DNA of 64,000 bases from a virus. The stretch lies in the IMG/VR virus record IMGVR_UViG_3300007513_000001, positions 229,410 to 293,409 of that record. One strand, 5' to 3'. Below, piece after piece: positions 16,314-25,372 of the stretch; positions within the stretch are counted from its first letter, which is position 1; every line of letters starts with the position of its first letter. Made by a program: the position numbers and the translations under genes. The notes beneath the pieces were generated by a model. The model saw nothing but the letters and a program-made list of their open reading frames with translations. It was not told the origin of the DNA and did not search any database.

Positions 16314-17594
16314 ATGGGTGGTGTAGGTAAACATCTGAGTCATACTTGGGAAAACCTTGATATGACATTTGGAGAACTAAAAGGAATTCTTTCTGAGGCA
16401 AGTCTGGGAACACTGGAGGTTGTCGAGAAGTTTGACGGAGTTAACTTGCACTTTTGCGTTGACTCTCGTGGAATTCCACGATTCGCAAGAAACGATACGC
16501 ATAAAATGGGCGGCGGTCTCAATTTGAGAGAGCTTAGAGATTTCTTTGAAGGTCACCCAGCCCAGTCAACATTTGTGCGGGGTGCTACGGCAATTTGCGA
16601 GATGCTCACCGATGTTTGGTGGCCTCTTGGATTCACACGAAGAAATTGGGTTAATTGTGACGTCATCGACACAAAGAGGCCTCAATTACTTAATTATTCT
16701 CGCCCCGCAATTACTCTTCACGAAGTCGCTTCTTTTGATTCTTCTGGCAAAAAGTTAAACGTTAGTGAAAGCGTCCAAAATCAATTTAAGCGACTCATAG
16801 AATCAATGCCAGCAGCAGTCTCTTTTGATGGAGAAGAATTCGACGTTGTTGGGCCTCAAAAGATAGAGCTCAATCCGGTTGCTGGCACAGAAATCTATGA
16901 TAGCGTGCTGCAGGCTATTTCTCACTGTCAATCAGCGACGCAAGTTAATAACGAAGATACTCTTCGAGAGTTTGCTTATCGCTCTATTTACGCTGGAGTT
17001 ACAAGCCAGATGAATATTTCAGAAAGACGAGCTAAAGATCTTGCTAATCTCATTGTTGGATATGACTCTCCAAAACTAGTAGAGATTAAAAAAGGTTTAA
17101 ATCCCTCAGTAGCAAAACTAGTTTCTTCTGTTGGAAGAGCTAACGTAAGAGGCAAAGTAATAGCTGAAGCAATCCTTCCTATTGAAACCGCAATATCAAC
17201 CCTTGGATCTTATATGCTGGATGGAGTATCTTCGGTACTTGTAGATAATCCTTCTGGAGAATGCGATAGAATCAAACTTGAATACATTTCAGCGCGCACT
17301 GTTTGCGAAAGCATTGATGATGGATATCAAGCACAAAGAATGGAGATCGTAGAAAAACATGTAAGAAAAATAGAGCTTGAAAATTATTCTTTGGAAAATT
17401 CGACATTTCAAGGCTTTGCAATTGAGGGTGTTGTTTTCGAACAATCCGGACAAAAATACAAACTGACAGGCCACTTCGCTGCAATCAATCAAATAGTCGG
17501 AACCACTCGCTACGGCCGAGGAAAAATTCCTGCTCTTGATGGAAACTCAGCAGAAAAGCAATATTCTATTTTAGAGAATCTGTCAGTCGGATAA
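16314..17594 (+). CDS. ligase-like covalent nucleotidyltransferase
   Basis: A 426-residue protein with the nucleotidyltransferase signature KxDG at residue 39 (VVEKFDGVN), in which Lys would be adenylylated, and later EGVVFE (motif IV) and YKLTGHF (motif V). These are hallmarks of ATP-dependent DNA/RNA ligases and capping enzymes. The N-terminus HLSHTWENLDMTFGEL precedes motif I. It could seal nicked RNA or DNA during infection. It has its own extended -10 promoter and AAGGAG site, and ends convergently, overlapping the minus-strand cassette by 12 bases. Confidence 0.65.
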   Translation: MGGVGKHLSHTWENLDMTFGELKGILSEASLGTLEVVEKFDGVNLHFCVDSRGIPRFARNDTHKMGGGLNLRELRDFFEGHPAQSTFVRGATAICEMLTDVWWPLGFTRRNWVNCDVIDTKRPQLLNYSRPAITLHEVASFDSSGKKLNVSESVQNQFKRLIESMPAAVSFDGEEFDVVGPQKIELNPVAGTEIYDSVLQAISHCQSATQVNNEDTLREFAYRSIYAGVTSQMNISERRAKDLANLIVGYDSPKLVEIKKGLNPSVAKLVSSVGRANVRGKVIAEAILPIETAISTLGSYMLDGVSSVLVDNPSGECDRIKLEYISARTVCESIDDGYQAQRMEIVEKHVRKIELENYSLENSTFQGFAIEGVVFEQSGQKYKLTGHFAAINQIVGTTRYGRGKIPALDGNSAEKQYSILENLSVG

Positions 17595-18158
17595 TAGAGC
17601 TTCTACGTTTTGATCTACGGTGTATTGAGAATAGCCTCTGTGGGTGTACACTAGTTCCATGTCTTCGTTAATGTAGAAAAAGGTTGGCCAACTTTCAAGA
17701 GGCCACCCGTGGGGATCTGAGGGCTTAAGTAAACTTCTGTTACCAGCTAATACTGGTTCTGATATATTAAAAGTTTCTGCCCACCAAGTCAAATTGTTTG
17801 TTGTTGGATCTTCTCCAAAACTATTTTCTATTAATACAGTTATGTAATTTATTTCTGGAAAAGCAGCTACTGTTTCATCTATTCCACCAGCTGCAGATTG
17901 ACAAGGGCCACACCACATAGCAGAAAAATCTAATACGATTGGCTCTCCATAAAAATCATACAAATTAACTTCGTTTCCGTTTTGATCTTTTAGAGAAAAA
18001 TTGCAAGGATGACTCCCCACTTCAGCATCACAAGAATCCCAAGTTGCAAATGGGTATGGGTCTTGTTCACCGTCATCGATAATAACTGGAGTGGGTCCGC
18101 ACCCATTACATCCGATCAGGCAAGTTGCTAAAATAATTGCAGAAAGTATTTTTTTCAT
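17583..18158 (-). CDS. thioredoxin-like (TlpA-type) lipoprotein
   Basis: A 191-residue exported protein. The signal peptide MKKILSAIILATCLIGC ends in a lipobox, and the residue after Cys is Asn rather than Asp, which favours the outer membrane. The thioredoxin fold shows AMWCGPCQSA with the CxxC redox pair, and LESWPTFFYINED contains the cis-Pro region. I chose the ATG preceded by AGAGGAC; an upstream in-frame start lacks a signal. It would catalyse periplasmic disulfide exchange and is the last gene of the minus-strand exported cassette. A lipid-anchored thioredoxin is uncommon in phages. Confidence 0.8.
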   Translation of the reverse strand: MKKILSAIILATCLIGCNGCGPTPVIIDDGEQDPYPFATWDSCDAEVGSHPCNFSLKDQNGNEVNLYDFYGEPIVLDFSAMWCGPCQSAAGGIDETVAAFPEINYITVLIENSFGEDPTTNNLTWWAETFNISEPVLAGNRSLLKPSDPHGWPLESWPTFFYINEDMELVYTHRGYSQYTVDQNVEALLSD

Positions 18159-18177
18159 AATGTCCTCTTTGTTTTTT

Positions 18178-19788
18178 TTATTGGCAAGACCAAATAGCAT
18201 AATTAATGTTTATAGAGCTTCCATCGGCAGGTGATATTGAGAAAATAATCGTATTAGAAGAAGCTTCATAAGACCAATCAGATGAAACTACTCCATCAAC
18301 AGTCACCTCTATAGTGTCTTCAATTGGTGTATCAGATAGTGCAAACGCTAGTTGAGCGAGTGATTCTCTAGCCAATGTATCCATTGTGCTGCTCCAATCC
18401 GAAGCGCATATTGACATGAAAGTTCCACCTAAATCGTTTACTACGTCATAATAACCATCGCCAAACTGCGCCCCTCCATTAGTGGAACATCCAGAAGGAT
18501 AATCTCCAGCAATTGCGTGAGCAACAACGAGGTCTGAAGAGCTTTTTAAAGTGGAAAGATTAGAAGAATAATCGGATGGTGACTTCGTAGGATCACGATA
18601 TGATTGGGATCCATCAGCTTCATCAGAAACATATACCACGACTAATCTTGCATCTGTTCGAAAAAATCCAGTTGAAGAAGTTGGAGAAGCATCTCCACCA
18701 TTGGTAGATTCATACGCTGCCCATAATCCAGCTTCAAGTGCGCTTCCCCTTGTTCCAATATAGTCGATTTGATCGTTGAATTCTGTTACAGGGTCAGGTG
18801 TCGAATTAGTAATAATATCGCCTACGAAATCAGGACTATCAGTAGTGATAAGCGCTATTTGATAAGAAACCCCCGCTGCGGAGAAAGCATTCATAAATGT
18901 GTCAAAGTTGTTCTGGAGATTTGTTTGATTTCCTCCCATGGATCCGGAGTTGTCAATAACAAAAAGAATATCTACGTCTACAGTTCCATCTTGTGTAAAA
19001 GAATCTGTTACCCAAGCCTCGACTTCTCCGAGTCCGTCTTGATCTGCAAAAGCCGTTGGTGTAGCTGGATCGTTAGACGAGATTTCTATATATGAAGCGT
19101 CGTCTAAAGTATCTACAGGGATATAATCTACATTAAGCTCTATTGTGTCTCCAGGAGAAACAGTGATAGGTAGTGCTCCCCATGAAGATTCATATTCTTG
19201 TATAGAAAAATCTACGGGCAAGCTGGCAAAAAACTCAATATCTGAAATTATAAGATTTGAGTTTCCGATATTTCCTATTTCTACTGGAATTGTATCATCA
19301 CATCCAAGATAAATTTTTCCGAAATCGTGGTAGTCTGGAGAAACTGTAATAACTGGTGCATCTCCAGATCCATCGAGAGTAACATTAACAATAGGCTCAT
19401 CTTCATCGTTAGAAACAATGCTAATTGTTTCGTAGTTAGTCTCATATGTCCCGGGAGAGTAAGAAACTATCAGAGCTACAGAGTTCAATGGCTCCACAAT
19501 GCCAGTCGGCATAGATGTCAACGCGAAATTAGAATTTCCACTATGAAGATATATGTTAGAAATGTTGAGATCACCATTGCCGACATTGTCAATATTGATA
19601 ATAACATCTTGAGTTTCACTCCCTGCGCTTAGCGCTCCATAGCTGTGATGCGTGGGGTCTACTTCAATTTCAGGTGCCGTAATTCCAGGCTCTGCAGGTT
19701 CAACGTCTGGAGATATTTTATAGTCACTAGTACAGCTAATTGAAAGCAAAAATAAAGAAGAAAAAAAGAATTTAGTCCACGTATACAT
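18178..19788 (-). CDS. outer-membrane VWA lipoprotein with Hydin-like domains
   Basis: A 536-residue lipoprotein. The signal peptide ends with LLSISC (lipobox), followed by two tandem Ig-like ASPM/SPD-2/Hydin (choice-of-anchor D type) domains at about residues 35-230, with repeated G-N-x-x-L-x-I-S patterns. A von Willebrand factor A domain follows, with the MIDAS motif DNSGSMG near residue 270. A short beta domain closes the protein (VTVDGVVSSDW...WSCQ). VWA domains bind proteins through a metal ion. The start has GGAGGTGGG upstream. The end domain resembles that of the next VWA protein, so the two are paralogues. Confidence 0.82.
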   Translation of the reverse strand: MYTWTKFFFSSLFLLSISCTSDYKISPDVEPAEPGITAPEIEVDPTHHSYGALSAGSETQDVIINIDNVGNGDLNISNIYLHSGNSNFALTSMPTGIVEPLNSVALIVSYSPGTYETNYETISIVSNDEDEPIVNVTLDGSGDAPVITVSPDYHDFGKIYLGCDDTIPVEIGNIGNSNLIISDIEFFASLPVDFSIQEYESSWGALPITVSPGDTIELNVDYIPVDTLDDASYIEISSNDPATPTAFADQDGLGEVEAWVTDSFTQDGTVDVDILFVIDNSGSMGGNQTNLQNNFDTFMNAFSAAGVSYQIALITTDSPDFVGDIITNSTPDPVTEFNDQIDYIGTRGSALEAGLWAAYESTNGGDASPTSSTGFFRTDARLVVVYVSDEADGSQSYRDPTKSPSDYSSNLSTLKSSSDLVVAHAIAGDYPSGCSTNGGAQFGDGYYDVVNDLGGTFMSICASDWSSTMDTLARESLAQLAFALSDTPIEDTIEVTVDGVVSSDWSYEASSNTIIFSISPADGSSININYAIWSCQ

Positions 19789-20659
19789 TATATCCCACCT
19801 CCACGAGAGATCCATAGTCTGGAGTAGTGTCAAGTTTTACCGTATTTGTTTCTTCTGTGTAAGTCCATTCATAAATTGGGAATCTGTCAACATAGACGAT
19901 AATTGATTCTAAAATAGGTTCCGGTTCGCTCAACTGGATAGAGTTTTGTTGTTGGGTGAGATAAGAAGATTCCGATAGCCAAACCGACCAATCGTCGGTT
20001 TGCAAGTCTACAGTATCTTTTCCATATAGGTTAGCTAGCTCAATATATTTGAATCCTATTTCTTGAGCCCAACCATTCCCAGTTCCATCGTCTGGATTTA
20101 CAACACAGACTACATCATGTCTTACATCTTGAAATTCGTCATGCATCCAATCGTAGAATAAATCAGAGGTGATAGCGCTTTGTTCATCTTCATCAGAAAT
20201 CAAAAATAACAGAAAGTCCGCCTCTTGACGCCTGAAGTCGTATAAATCTATGTTCGAAAAAAAAGTATAAGTAGAAGCAAAACCTTCTTCTGGCATTGTC
20301 ATTGGAAGAAGGCCAGGCGCCATGAGCATGTCAATCGCTGAAGACGATGCATCATACGGGCCTGTATAAGATAGGTTGCTTGGGTCCATGGTAATATACC
20401 CAAATCGATAGTCAAGAGTGAGAGATTCAATATCTGCTCTCAATATATCCATTCCGTCTGCAACATCGTCATAATTGTCGCTCATAGAACCCGAGGTATC
20501 TAGTACGACTAAGACATCTAGCTCTTCTAGCTGTACTGGTTGAATATAAGAGTCAACAACTACTCTTACTTCGTGGTTATCAGTAACTTGATAATCGGGA
20601 GAGCATCCTACTGAAAAGATAAAAAATAAATAAGCTGCAATTTGAAAAATTGTTTTCAT
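19772..20659 (-). CDS. VWA-domain lipoprotein
   Basis: A 295-residue lipoprotein. The signal peptide ends in FSVGC, and the mature N-terminus CSPDYQ matches CTSDYK of the neighbouring protein. The VWA domain starts at VLVVLDTSGSMS, a complete MIDAS DxSxS. The C-terminal piece (IVYVDRFPIYEWTY...GYNVYVD) parallels the end of the larger paralogue. It lacks the Hydin-like repeats. The gene overlaps both neighbours, so it is co-transcribed with the protease. Likely a surface adhesion or inhibitor protein. Confidence 0.8.
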   Translation of the reverse strand: MKTIFQIAAYLFFIFSVGCSPDYQVTDNHEVRVVVDSYIQPVQLEELDVLVVLDTSGSMSDNYDDVADGMDILRADIESLTLDYRFGYITMDPSNLSYTGPYDASSSAIDMLMAPGLLPMTMPEEGFASTYTFFSNIDLYDFRRQEADFLLFLISDEDEQSAITSDLFYDWMHDEFQDVRHDVVCVVNPDDGTGNGWAQEIGFKYIELANLYGKDTVDLQTDDWSVWLSESSYLTQQQNSIQLSEPEPILESIIVYVDRFPIYEWTYTEETNTVKLDTTPDYGSLVEVGYNVYVD

Positions 20660-21447
20660 AAGCTTCTAAGTGTGTCTTTTATTCTTCTTACTTCGCTTCT
20701 AGTTAAAGGGCAAATATAAACTAAAGTTTCCAGAGCTTGCGGCCGGCCAGCAAAGCTCTCTACTCCCAGAGCCCAAACTAAACCCGTTAAGTTTCCGCTA
20801 GAGTCGAAAACTCCTGCGCCGCTTGAACCTGGCCAGACAAACCCTTGTACTAAAATTGAGTTGTTGTAGTTTGTTGCGGTTCCGCTAACGATTCCAGTAG
20901 AAGTAAGGAGATTGTATGAGCTGGGGTAACCAGTATATACTACTTCGCTCCCTACAAGCCAATCTTCTACGTCTTTAAAATCTAAAGATACTGGAGTAAG
21001 ATTTCTCATTCTGGGAACTGAAAGAACCGCAATATCATAATTCTCAGAAACATAAACCGTGTGAGCAATTGTAGAAAAAGAGTTTTCACTGCTTATTAAA
21101 AGAACAGCTTCGTTATCTACAACATGTTTGGCAGTAAGAATATAGTAAGATCCTTGAAATTTAAAATATGTTCCGGATCCATGTCCCATGGTGTGTGCGC
21201 GATCTTGAGTCGGGAGCTGTGCTAATTTATGTACTTTAACTGCAGAATCTCTGCTAAGCCTATGGTGAAAATCTAAAGATCGCAATGAAGCTTGCTCTTG
21301 AATCAGCATAGGGCTATCGGCAGCTTCTGTTTGCGGCGCTTCCGGGGTGCTGTCAATTATTAAATTTTTGTCTTTCGCTGTGACTCCAACCAAGATAGCA
21401 AAAGTGAAGAATGAAAAGATTATAAGCCTTTTGACTAGTTTAGACAT
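20656..21447 (-). CDS. secreted trypsin-like serine protease
   Basis: A 263-residue protein with an N-terminal hydrophobic signal (LIIFSFFTFAILVGVTA) and a chymotrypsin/trypsin fold. The catalytic triad is visible: His in LTAKHVV, Asp in NYDIAVLSV and Ser in WPGSSGAGVF (GxSGxG type). It would act in the periplasm or outside the cell. It is the first gene of the minus-strand cassette, with GAGG upstream of the ATG, and its stop overlaps the VWA gene start. No PDZ domain is present, unlike DegP-type proteases. Confidence 0.82.
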   Translation of the reverse strand: MSKLVKRLIIFSFFTFAILVGVTAKDKNLIIDSTPEAPQTEAADSPMLIQEQASLRSLDFHHRLSRDSAVKVHKLAQLPTQDRAHTMGHGSGTYFKFQGSYYILTAKHVVDNEAVLLISSENSFSTIAHTVYVSENYDIAVLSVPRMRNLTPVSLDFKDVEDWLVGSEVVYTGYPSSYNLLTSTGIVSGTATNYNNSILVQGFVWPGSSGAGVFDSSGNLTGLVWALGVESFAGRPQALETLVYICPLTRSEVRRIKDTLRSL

Positions 21448-21597
21448 TGCGGGGACCTCTATAAATAGTTATTCAAAAAAAGAGGTCAAAGAACCCATAT
21501 CCTAAATTTTTTTATAATCATTAATATAATTGGAAGTAATGTTGGACACAAGGGTACCCTTTTGAATAGTTAATAAGGAAAAAAGGTTTCAAAAAAA
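21448..21597. promoter_or_regulatory. divergent intergenic region
   Basis: About 150 bases separate the leftward exported cassette from rightward genes. Plus-strand TATAAT sequences lie at 21513 and 21525 in an AT-rich tract. No convincing -35 box was found for either direction. It is the only divergent intergenic region in the window, so the cassette promoter must lie here or just inside the protease gene. Confidence 0.5.
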
Positions 21598-22818
21598 ATG
21601 AATGAACAAACGCTCAGAAGATTTATTCGCCAAGAAATAAAATCTCAGAAAAAATTAATCAACGAAGAGATGATCTATTATGACAGGGGTGAGTTTTTTG
21701 ACGCCTTTATCGGACCGTGGATAAATGTTCTTAAAGTAATAAAAAACGAAAGTCAAAAAACTTTAGCAAATGTTAAGACTTCTTTTCAAATATTTTTTAC
21801 TCTTAATGATAAAAAAGCAAAAGAAATTCTAGCAAAAAATAGAGACAGAGTCAAAGCGATCAACGCAAAAACTGATGCTATTTTAAAAACAATGCCGATA
21901 AGTAACGATTTCGCTGCCGCTGCTTTTATTATGAATCCTGCCGCTTTTTTAGTTGCGAATCACGGAGCTGATTTTGCGAAAGGAACCGTAGATTATTTGA
22001 AGGGCGCTGGATTTGGCGACTTTTTACCCGAAGAGGGAGCTTATGAAGCAGAAAAAAGAAAGCAGGGTGACAAAGGCCCAATTGCTAAAGCTCTTCAAGG
22101 CTTAGAGCAAATCTTTCTTCTCGCTGGCGCAACTAATCCAGGGCCTTTATTATCAGAACAAGAAGCAGAACAAGAAGAAAAACCTGAAGAAGCTGCTGAA
22201 GAAAACGAAATATCACCCGATCTTATAATGAGAGCCATGGAAGAAACGGGAGACTTAAAGAAAATAAGCAGCTTGAAAAAAGAAATGCTCAATTCCTTCT
22301 TTGAGGGTAGCGATGGCATCAACGCTATTCCAGAATTAGCTTCGAGTCAAATAAAGTTTCTAAATGATTTAGCAGCTTCTACTAATTTAAAAGAATTAGA
22401 ATCGGGGTTGCAAAAATTTAAAACCGCTGCTCCAGAAGCAGATTTAGGTGATATTGCTAAGCTGCCAGAGACGCTTAAGAATGATGCTATAAACATTTCT
22501 AAAAATGAAGAAGCTATGGAGAAAATCAATAAGACATTCCGCGAAGAAAAAGGCTTGAAAGAAGATGAAGAAATAAACACTTCAGAGATGGAAGAATATA
22601 TCAGCAAATTAGCTTTCGGCCAAGCTATGTCTAGCGTACAAGAAGGAGCAAAAACAAATATACAAAATATAGTTAAATGGGCTCAGGGATCTATAGATAG
22701 TAGTGTAAAAGATTTGATAGATGGAATGAAAGAGGCCACACCCGGAGTCAAGATCGACGCAAATGACCCAGAGCTCAAGAAGCTGATATCTACCGCTAAA
22801 AGTAAAATATCTGCTTAG
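21598..22818 (+). CDS. probable internal/virion protein with leader motif
   Basis: A 406-residue protein starting with the leader motif (LRRFIRQEIKSQKKLINEE). Residues about 95-140 contain a hydrophobic stretch (FAAAAFIMNPAAFLVANHG) that could insert into membrane. After an acidic linker (SEQEAEQEEKPEEAAEE), preceded by LLSEQ, comes a long helical region. The plan resembles the other motif-bearing proteins near 57-64 kb. An injected protein is inferred; the function is unknown. Confidence 0.6.
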   Translation: MNEQTLRRFIRQEIKSQKKLINEEMIYYDRGEFFDAFIGPWINVLKVIKNESQKTLANVKTSFQIFFTLNDKKAKEILAKNRDRVKAINAKTDAILKTMPISNDFAAAAFIMNPAAFLVANHGADFAKGTVDYLKGAGFGDFLPEEGAYEAEKRKQGDKGPIAKALQGLEQIFLLAGATNPGPLLSEQEAEQEEKPEEAAEENEISPDLIMRAMEETGDLKKISSLKKEMLNSFFEGSDGINAIPELASSQIKFLNDLAASTNLKELESGLQKFKTAAPEADLGDIAKLPETLKNDAINISKNEEAMEKINKTFREEKGLKEDEEINTSEMEEYISKLAFGQAMSSVQEGAKTNIQNIVKWAQGSIDSSVKDLIDGMKEATPGVKIDANDPELKKLISTAKSKISA

Positions 22819-22878
22819 TTTATCGTAAGTTAACATTTTTTCTTTGTGTTTAAAATAGACATACAACAGGAGATTTAT

Positions 22879-23244
22879 ATGTCTAAGCAAGACCAACCTT
22901 CGAGATGGGTACCAGAAATAATGTACGAAGAAGCCGGCGATGGTCTTTCTTCTCACATTCCTTTTATTCAAGTTCCATCTGAAGAAGACATGCCACGCAT
23001 GTTATTTATTTTTGAATCAAGAGAAACTGGCGAATTTGAACCTGGACAAAACGGTGAAGATTTACCAGTGACTGAGTTAGACTTGCACCAATATGCAGAT
23101 ATGGCAATTCTTAAAGAAAATCTACAATCCGCCGAGTACGATAATGTGAGACTTGCCCTCGGTCTCGAACCCCTGGTAAGCGCTTTAGAAAAGGGTAAAA
23201 AAGTTACGCAGAATATTAGACAAAATCTTGAAAATTCTCACTAA
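22879..23244 (+). CDS. small acidic protein, unknown
   Basis: A 121-residue protein; the ATG follows ACAGGAGA at a good distance, so I prefer it to an in-frame ATG eleven codons upstream. The sequence is acidic with a helical C-terminus (LEPLVSALEKGKKVTQNIRQ). No motif recognised. A vegetative-type promoter lies across its end. Confidence 0.55.
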   Translation: MSKQDQPSRWVPEIMYEEAGDGLSSHIPFIQVPSEEDMPRMLFIFESRETGEFEPGQNGEDLPVTELDLHQYADMAILKENLQSAEYDNVRLALGLEPLVSALEKGKKVTQNIRQNLENSH

Positions 23245-23256
23245 ATGTAGTATAAT
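23228..23256 (+). promoter_or_regulatory. sigma70-type promoter
   Basis: TTGAAA (23228-23233) and TATAAT (23251-23256) are separated by 17 bases, the canonical spacing. It precedes the nuclease-like gene at 23281, whose AGGAGG site follows directly. Confidence 0.75.
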
Positions 23257-23280
23257 ATCCTTAATATAGGAGGATATTTA

Positions 23281-23931
23281 GTGCAGCCAATTTCAAAACA
23301 AATGTCTCGTGCAGCTCTGGAAAAAATGTCAAATTTTCATGAAGCTATTCGCAATCTTTATGCAGAGCAGAATCTTGAATTTTTCGAGGATTTGGGCCGG
23401 AGAAATATTCTGATGTCTCGACCGCAAGAAAAGTTTTTTGCAGAAGAACTTAAGAAAAAATATCCGCTTGCTCATGCAGATGGCAAAACAGGCCAGCCCG
23501 ATATTATAGTCCCAGAAATTGACCGAGAAATAGAGTGCAAAATTACTTCTAAAGGAAAATCTGGAGGCTGGAGTCTACAAACAGATTACAACACTCTTAA
23601 ATCTAAGGGCAGTTTAGATTATCTTTATGTGCTATGTAGTCCCGAGTTTGATCAATTTTCAGTTCTTTATTTCGAGGGCCTCGATATTTCTGATTTTAGA
23701 AATCCATCTCCAGGATCCCGCGGAAAGTCTCAAATGGTTCTATGGAAATCTATCAAGAAATGTACCGTACTTTGGGGCGAGATAGAAAATATAAGCGATG
23801 AAAATCGAGAAAAAGTAGAAAAACTCATAGCGCAAAATCCAAGCGATTACGATATGAAAAAATTGATTAAACGAAAAAACTTTTGGAACACTTCGCCAGA
23901 TCGGTTTAGATTTATTTTGAAGGGGATCTAA
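23281..23931 (+). CDS. PD-(D/E)XK-type nuclease-like protein
   Basis: A 216-residue protein starting with GTG behind an AGGAGG site. Residues near 65-85 give GQPDIIVPEIDREIECKIT, a D-(x)n-E-x-K pattern preceded by a helix with QEKFFAEELKKK, as in restriction endonuclease-like folds. Later SGGWSLQTDYNTLKS is consistent with a core of this type. It may degrade host DNA or act in recombination. The exact family is not recognised. It overlaps the next start. Confidence 0.55.
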   Translation: MQPISKQMSRAALEKMSNFHEAIRNLYAEQNLEFFEDLGRRNILMSRPQEKFFAEELKKKYPLAHADGKTGQPDIIVPEIDREIECKITSKGKSGGWSLQTDYNTLKSKGSLDYLYVLCSPEFDQFSVLYFEGLDISDFRNPSPGSRGKSQMVLWKSIKKCTVLWGEIENISDENREKVEKLIAQNPSDYDMKKLIKRKNFWNTSPDRFRFILKGI

Positions 23932-24368
23932 TGAAACAATATGAAGTCGGTTCAATTTTGTATTTGATACCAGAGTCTAATTTTATGTCTATACCTGTTC
24001 AGGTTGTAGAAGAAGTCATTAGAAAATCTATAAGTGGCGAAACTATAGATCACTATGTTCAAATTCCAAACAAAGAAGAACGGGTTTTATTGCGAGATAT
24101 AAAAGCTGATATTTTTCAAGATTTAGAAGAAGTAAAGACGCACCTATTAGAATTAGCTACGAGAAAAGTAGAAAAAATTATATCTCAAACTGAAGAATTA
24201 ACTCTCCAAAATTTTGAAGTAGTTGTTAAAAAATCGAATTCTACTAAAAAAAATAATCGTAGATCCAAAAAGAAATCCGGGGCTCTGAAATCAAACCAAA
24301 TAGAACTGGGCAATGGGCAAAAAGCTAATATTGTAATGTCTGATGAAATACGGGAGATTCTTTCATGA
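23931..24368 (+). CDS. small protein, unknown
   Basis: A 145-residue protein with a beta-rich N-terminus (VGSILYLIPESNFMSIPVQVVEEV) and a basic Lys/Asn/Ser-rich linker (residues 105-120) that could contact nucleic acid. It sits between a nuclease-like gene and the flap exonuclease, with ATG overlaps at both ends. Function unknown. Confidence 0.6.
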   Translation: MKQYEVGSILYLIPESNFMSIPVQVVEEVIRKSISGETIDHYVQIPNKEERVLLRDIKADIFQDLEEVKTHLLELATRKVEKIISQTEELTLQNFEVVVKKSNSTKKNNRRSKKKSGALKSNQIELGNGQKANIVMSDEIREILS

Positions 24369-25186
24369 AAGTTCTAGTTTTAGACGGCTACAATCTTTTA
24401 CATCGATCGCGATGGTCGATGGCTGCAAAGCGTGCTGGAGAATACGGCATGACGTTTGCTTTTTTTAGGTCTCTTAAAACTCTGGTGGAGAAGTTTGAGC
24501 CAGATAAGATTTATTTCGTTTTAGAAGGGTATCCAAAATCCAGACACTCTACAGTTTCAGATTATAAAGCTAATAGAGAAAAGATGACTGATGAAAGTTT
24601 CATTACTCAGAAAGATGAAATTATAGAGATTTGCAAAACGTGCTTTCCTTTAACAGTTATACGTCATCCCGACTACGAGTGTGACGACACAATTGCTTAT
24701 CTAGCTAGAGGAAGGCACCTCCACGACAACGTGACAATTGTATCGACAGACACAGACTTTATTCAGCTTTTGCAGTGTCCAAACGTGTCTCTATACAACC
24801 CTATTAAAAAGCAATTTTTAGAGAATCCCCCTTACAATTATGTTCACTGGAAAGCATTAAGGGGAGATTCTGCTGATAATATTTCGGGATTCTCTGGGAT
24901 CGGAGATAAGAGGGCTGCGAAGATTTTAGAAAGCCAAGAGTCTTTTTTAAAGTTTATGAAAACTCAAGAAATTAGAGAAAAATTTGCAACTAACTGTTTT
25001 CTAATAAGTCTGCATGATTATCTTTTAAAAAATGATTTAGAAAATTTGGAAGAAGTTGAATCTGAGTTTAGCTGGAAGCAGTGCCGAAAGTTTTTCTTAA
25101 AGCGAGATTTTAATTCAATGACTAAATCTCAATATTCGAAAACTTTTGAACGAGTTTTTAACAGAGTAGGAAAACAAGATGAATAA
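24365..25186 (+). CDS. 5'-3' exonuclease / flap endonuclease
   Basis: A 273-residue FEN-family nuclease related to T4 RNase H and T5 D15. The metal-binding acids are visible in VLDGYNLLHRSR, VLEGYPKSRH, YECDDTIAYL and STDTDFIQLL, and the helix-hairpin-helix region follows as GFSGIGDKRAAKIL. It would remove RNA primers and flaps during phage DNA replication. It overlaps both neighbours by a few bases. Confidence 0.88.
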   Translation: MKVLVLDGYNLLHRSRWSMAAKRAGEYGMTFAFFRSLKTLVEKFEPDKIYFVLEGYPKSRHSTVSDYKANREKMTDESFITQKDEIIEICKTCFPLTVIRHPDYECDDTIAYLARGRHLHDNVTIVSTDTDFIQLLQCPNVSLYNPIKKQFLENPPYNYVHWKALRGDSADNISGFSGIGDKRAAKILESQESFLKFMKTQEIREKFATNCFLISLHDYLLKNDLENLEEVESEFSWKQCRKFFLKRDFNSMTKSQYSKTFERVFNRVGKQDE

Positions 25187-25367
25187 TTTAAACGAAGATA
25201 TTATAGCTCTATTGAGGAGTGGAGGGTATATTTCTAAAGATGAAATAGCTTATAAGAAGGGTGATTTACTCATAGCTGAAAATGTTATTTCAAGTGAGAA
25301 AAGAGTGTTGGATAATGTTCCAAGTACGGTTGTGGAAGCGAACAGCAAGAGAATCTTAAAGGGATAA
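25179..25367 (+). CDS. small protein upstream of GroEL
   Basis: A 62-residue protein whose ATG overlaps the exonuclease end and whose stop lies five bases before the GroEL start. I considered GroES because of the position, but the sequence (SGGYISKDEIAYKKGDLL) lacks its conserved mobile-loop and beta-barrel pattern. Function unknown. Confidence 0.55.
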   Translation: MNNLNEDIIALLRSGGYISKDEIAYKKGDLLIAENVISSEKRVLDNVPSTVVEANSKRILKG

Positions 25368-25372
25368 TTTAG

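Noticed and set aside
18769-19632. Plus-strand open frames of about 100 residues opposite the VWA lipoprotein
   Set aside because: They are shadows of a clear minus-strand gene, have Arg/Cys-rich random composition and no ribosome sites.
17583-21447. Bacterial contamination rather than phage genes
   Set aside because: The cassette is joined on both sides to phage-like genes with overlaps and with the same AT-rich style, so it appears integral to the genome.
25179-25367. GroES next to GroEL
   Set aside because: Position and size are tempting, but no GroES mobile-loop or barrel sequence is present.
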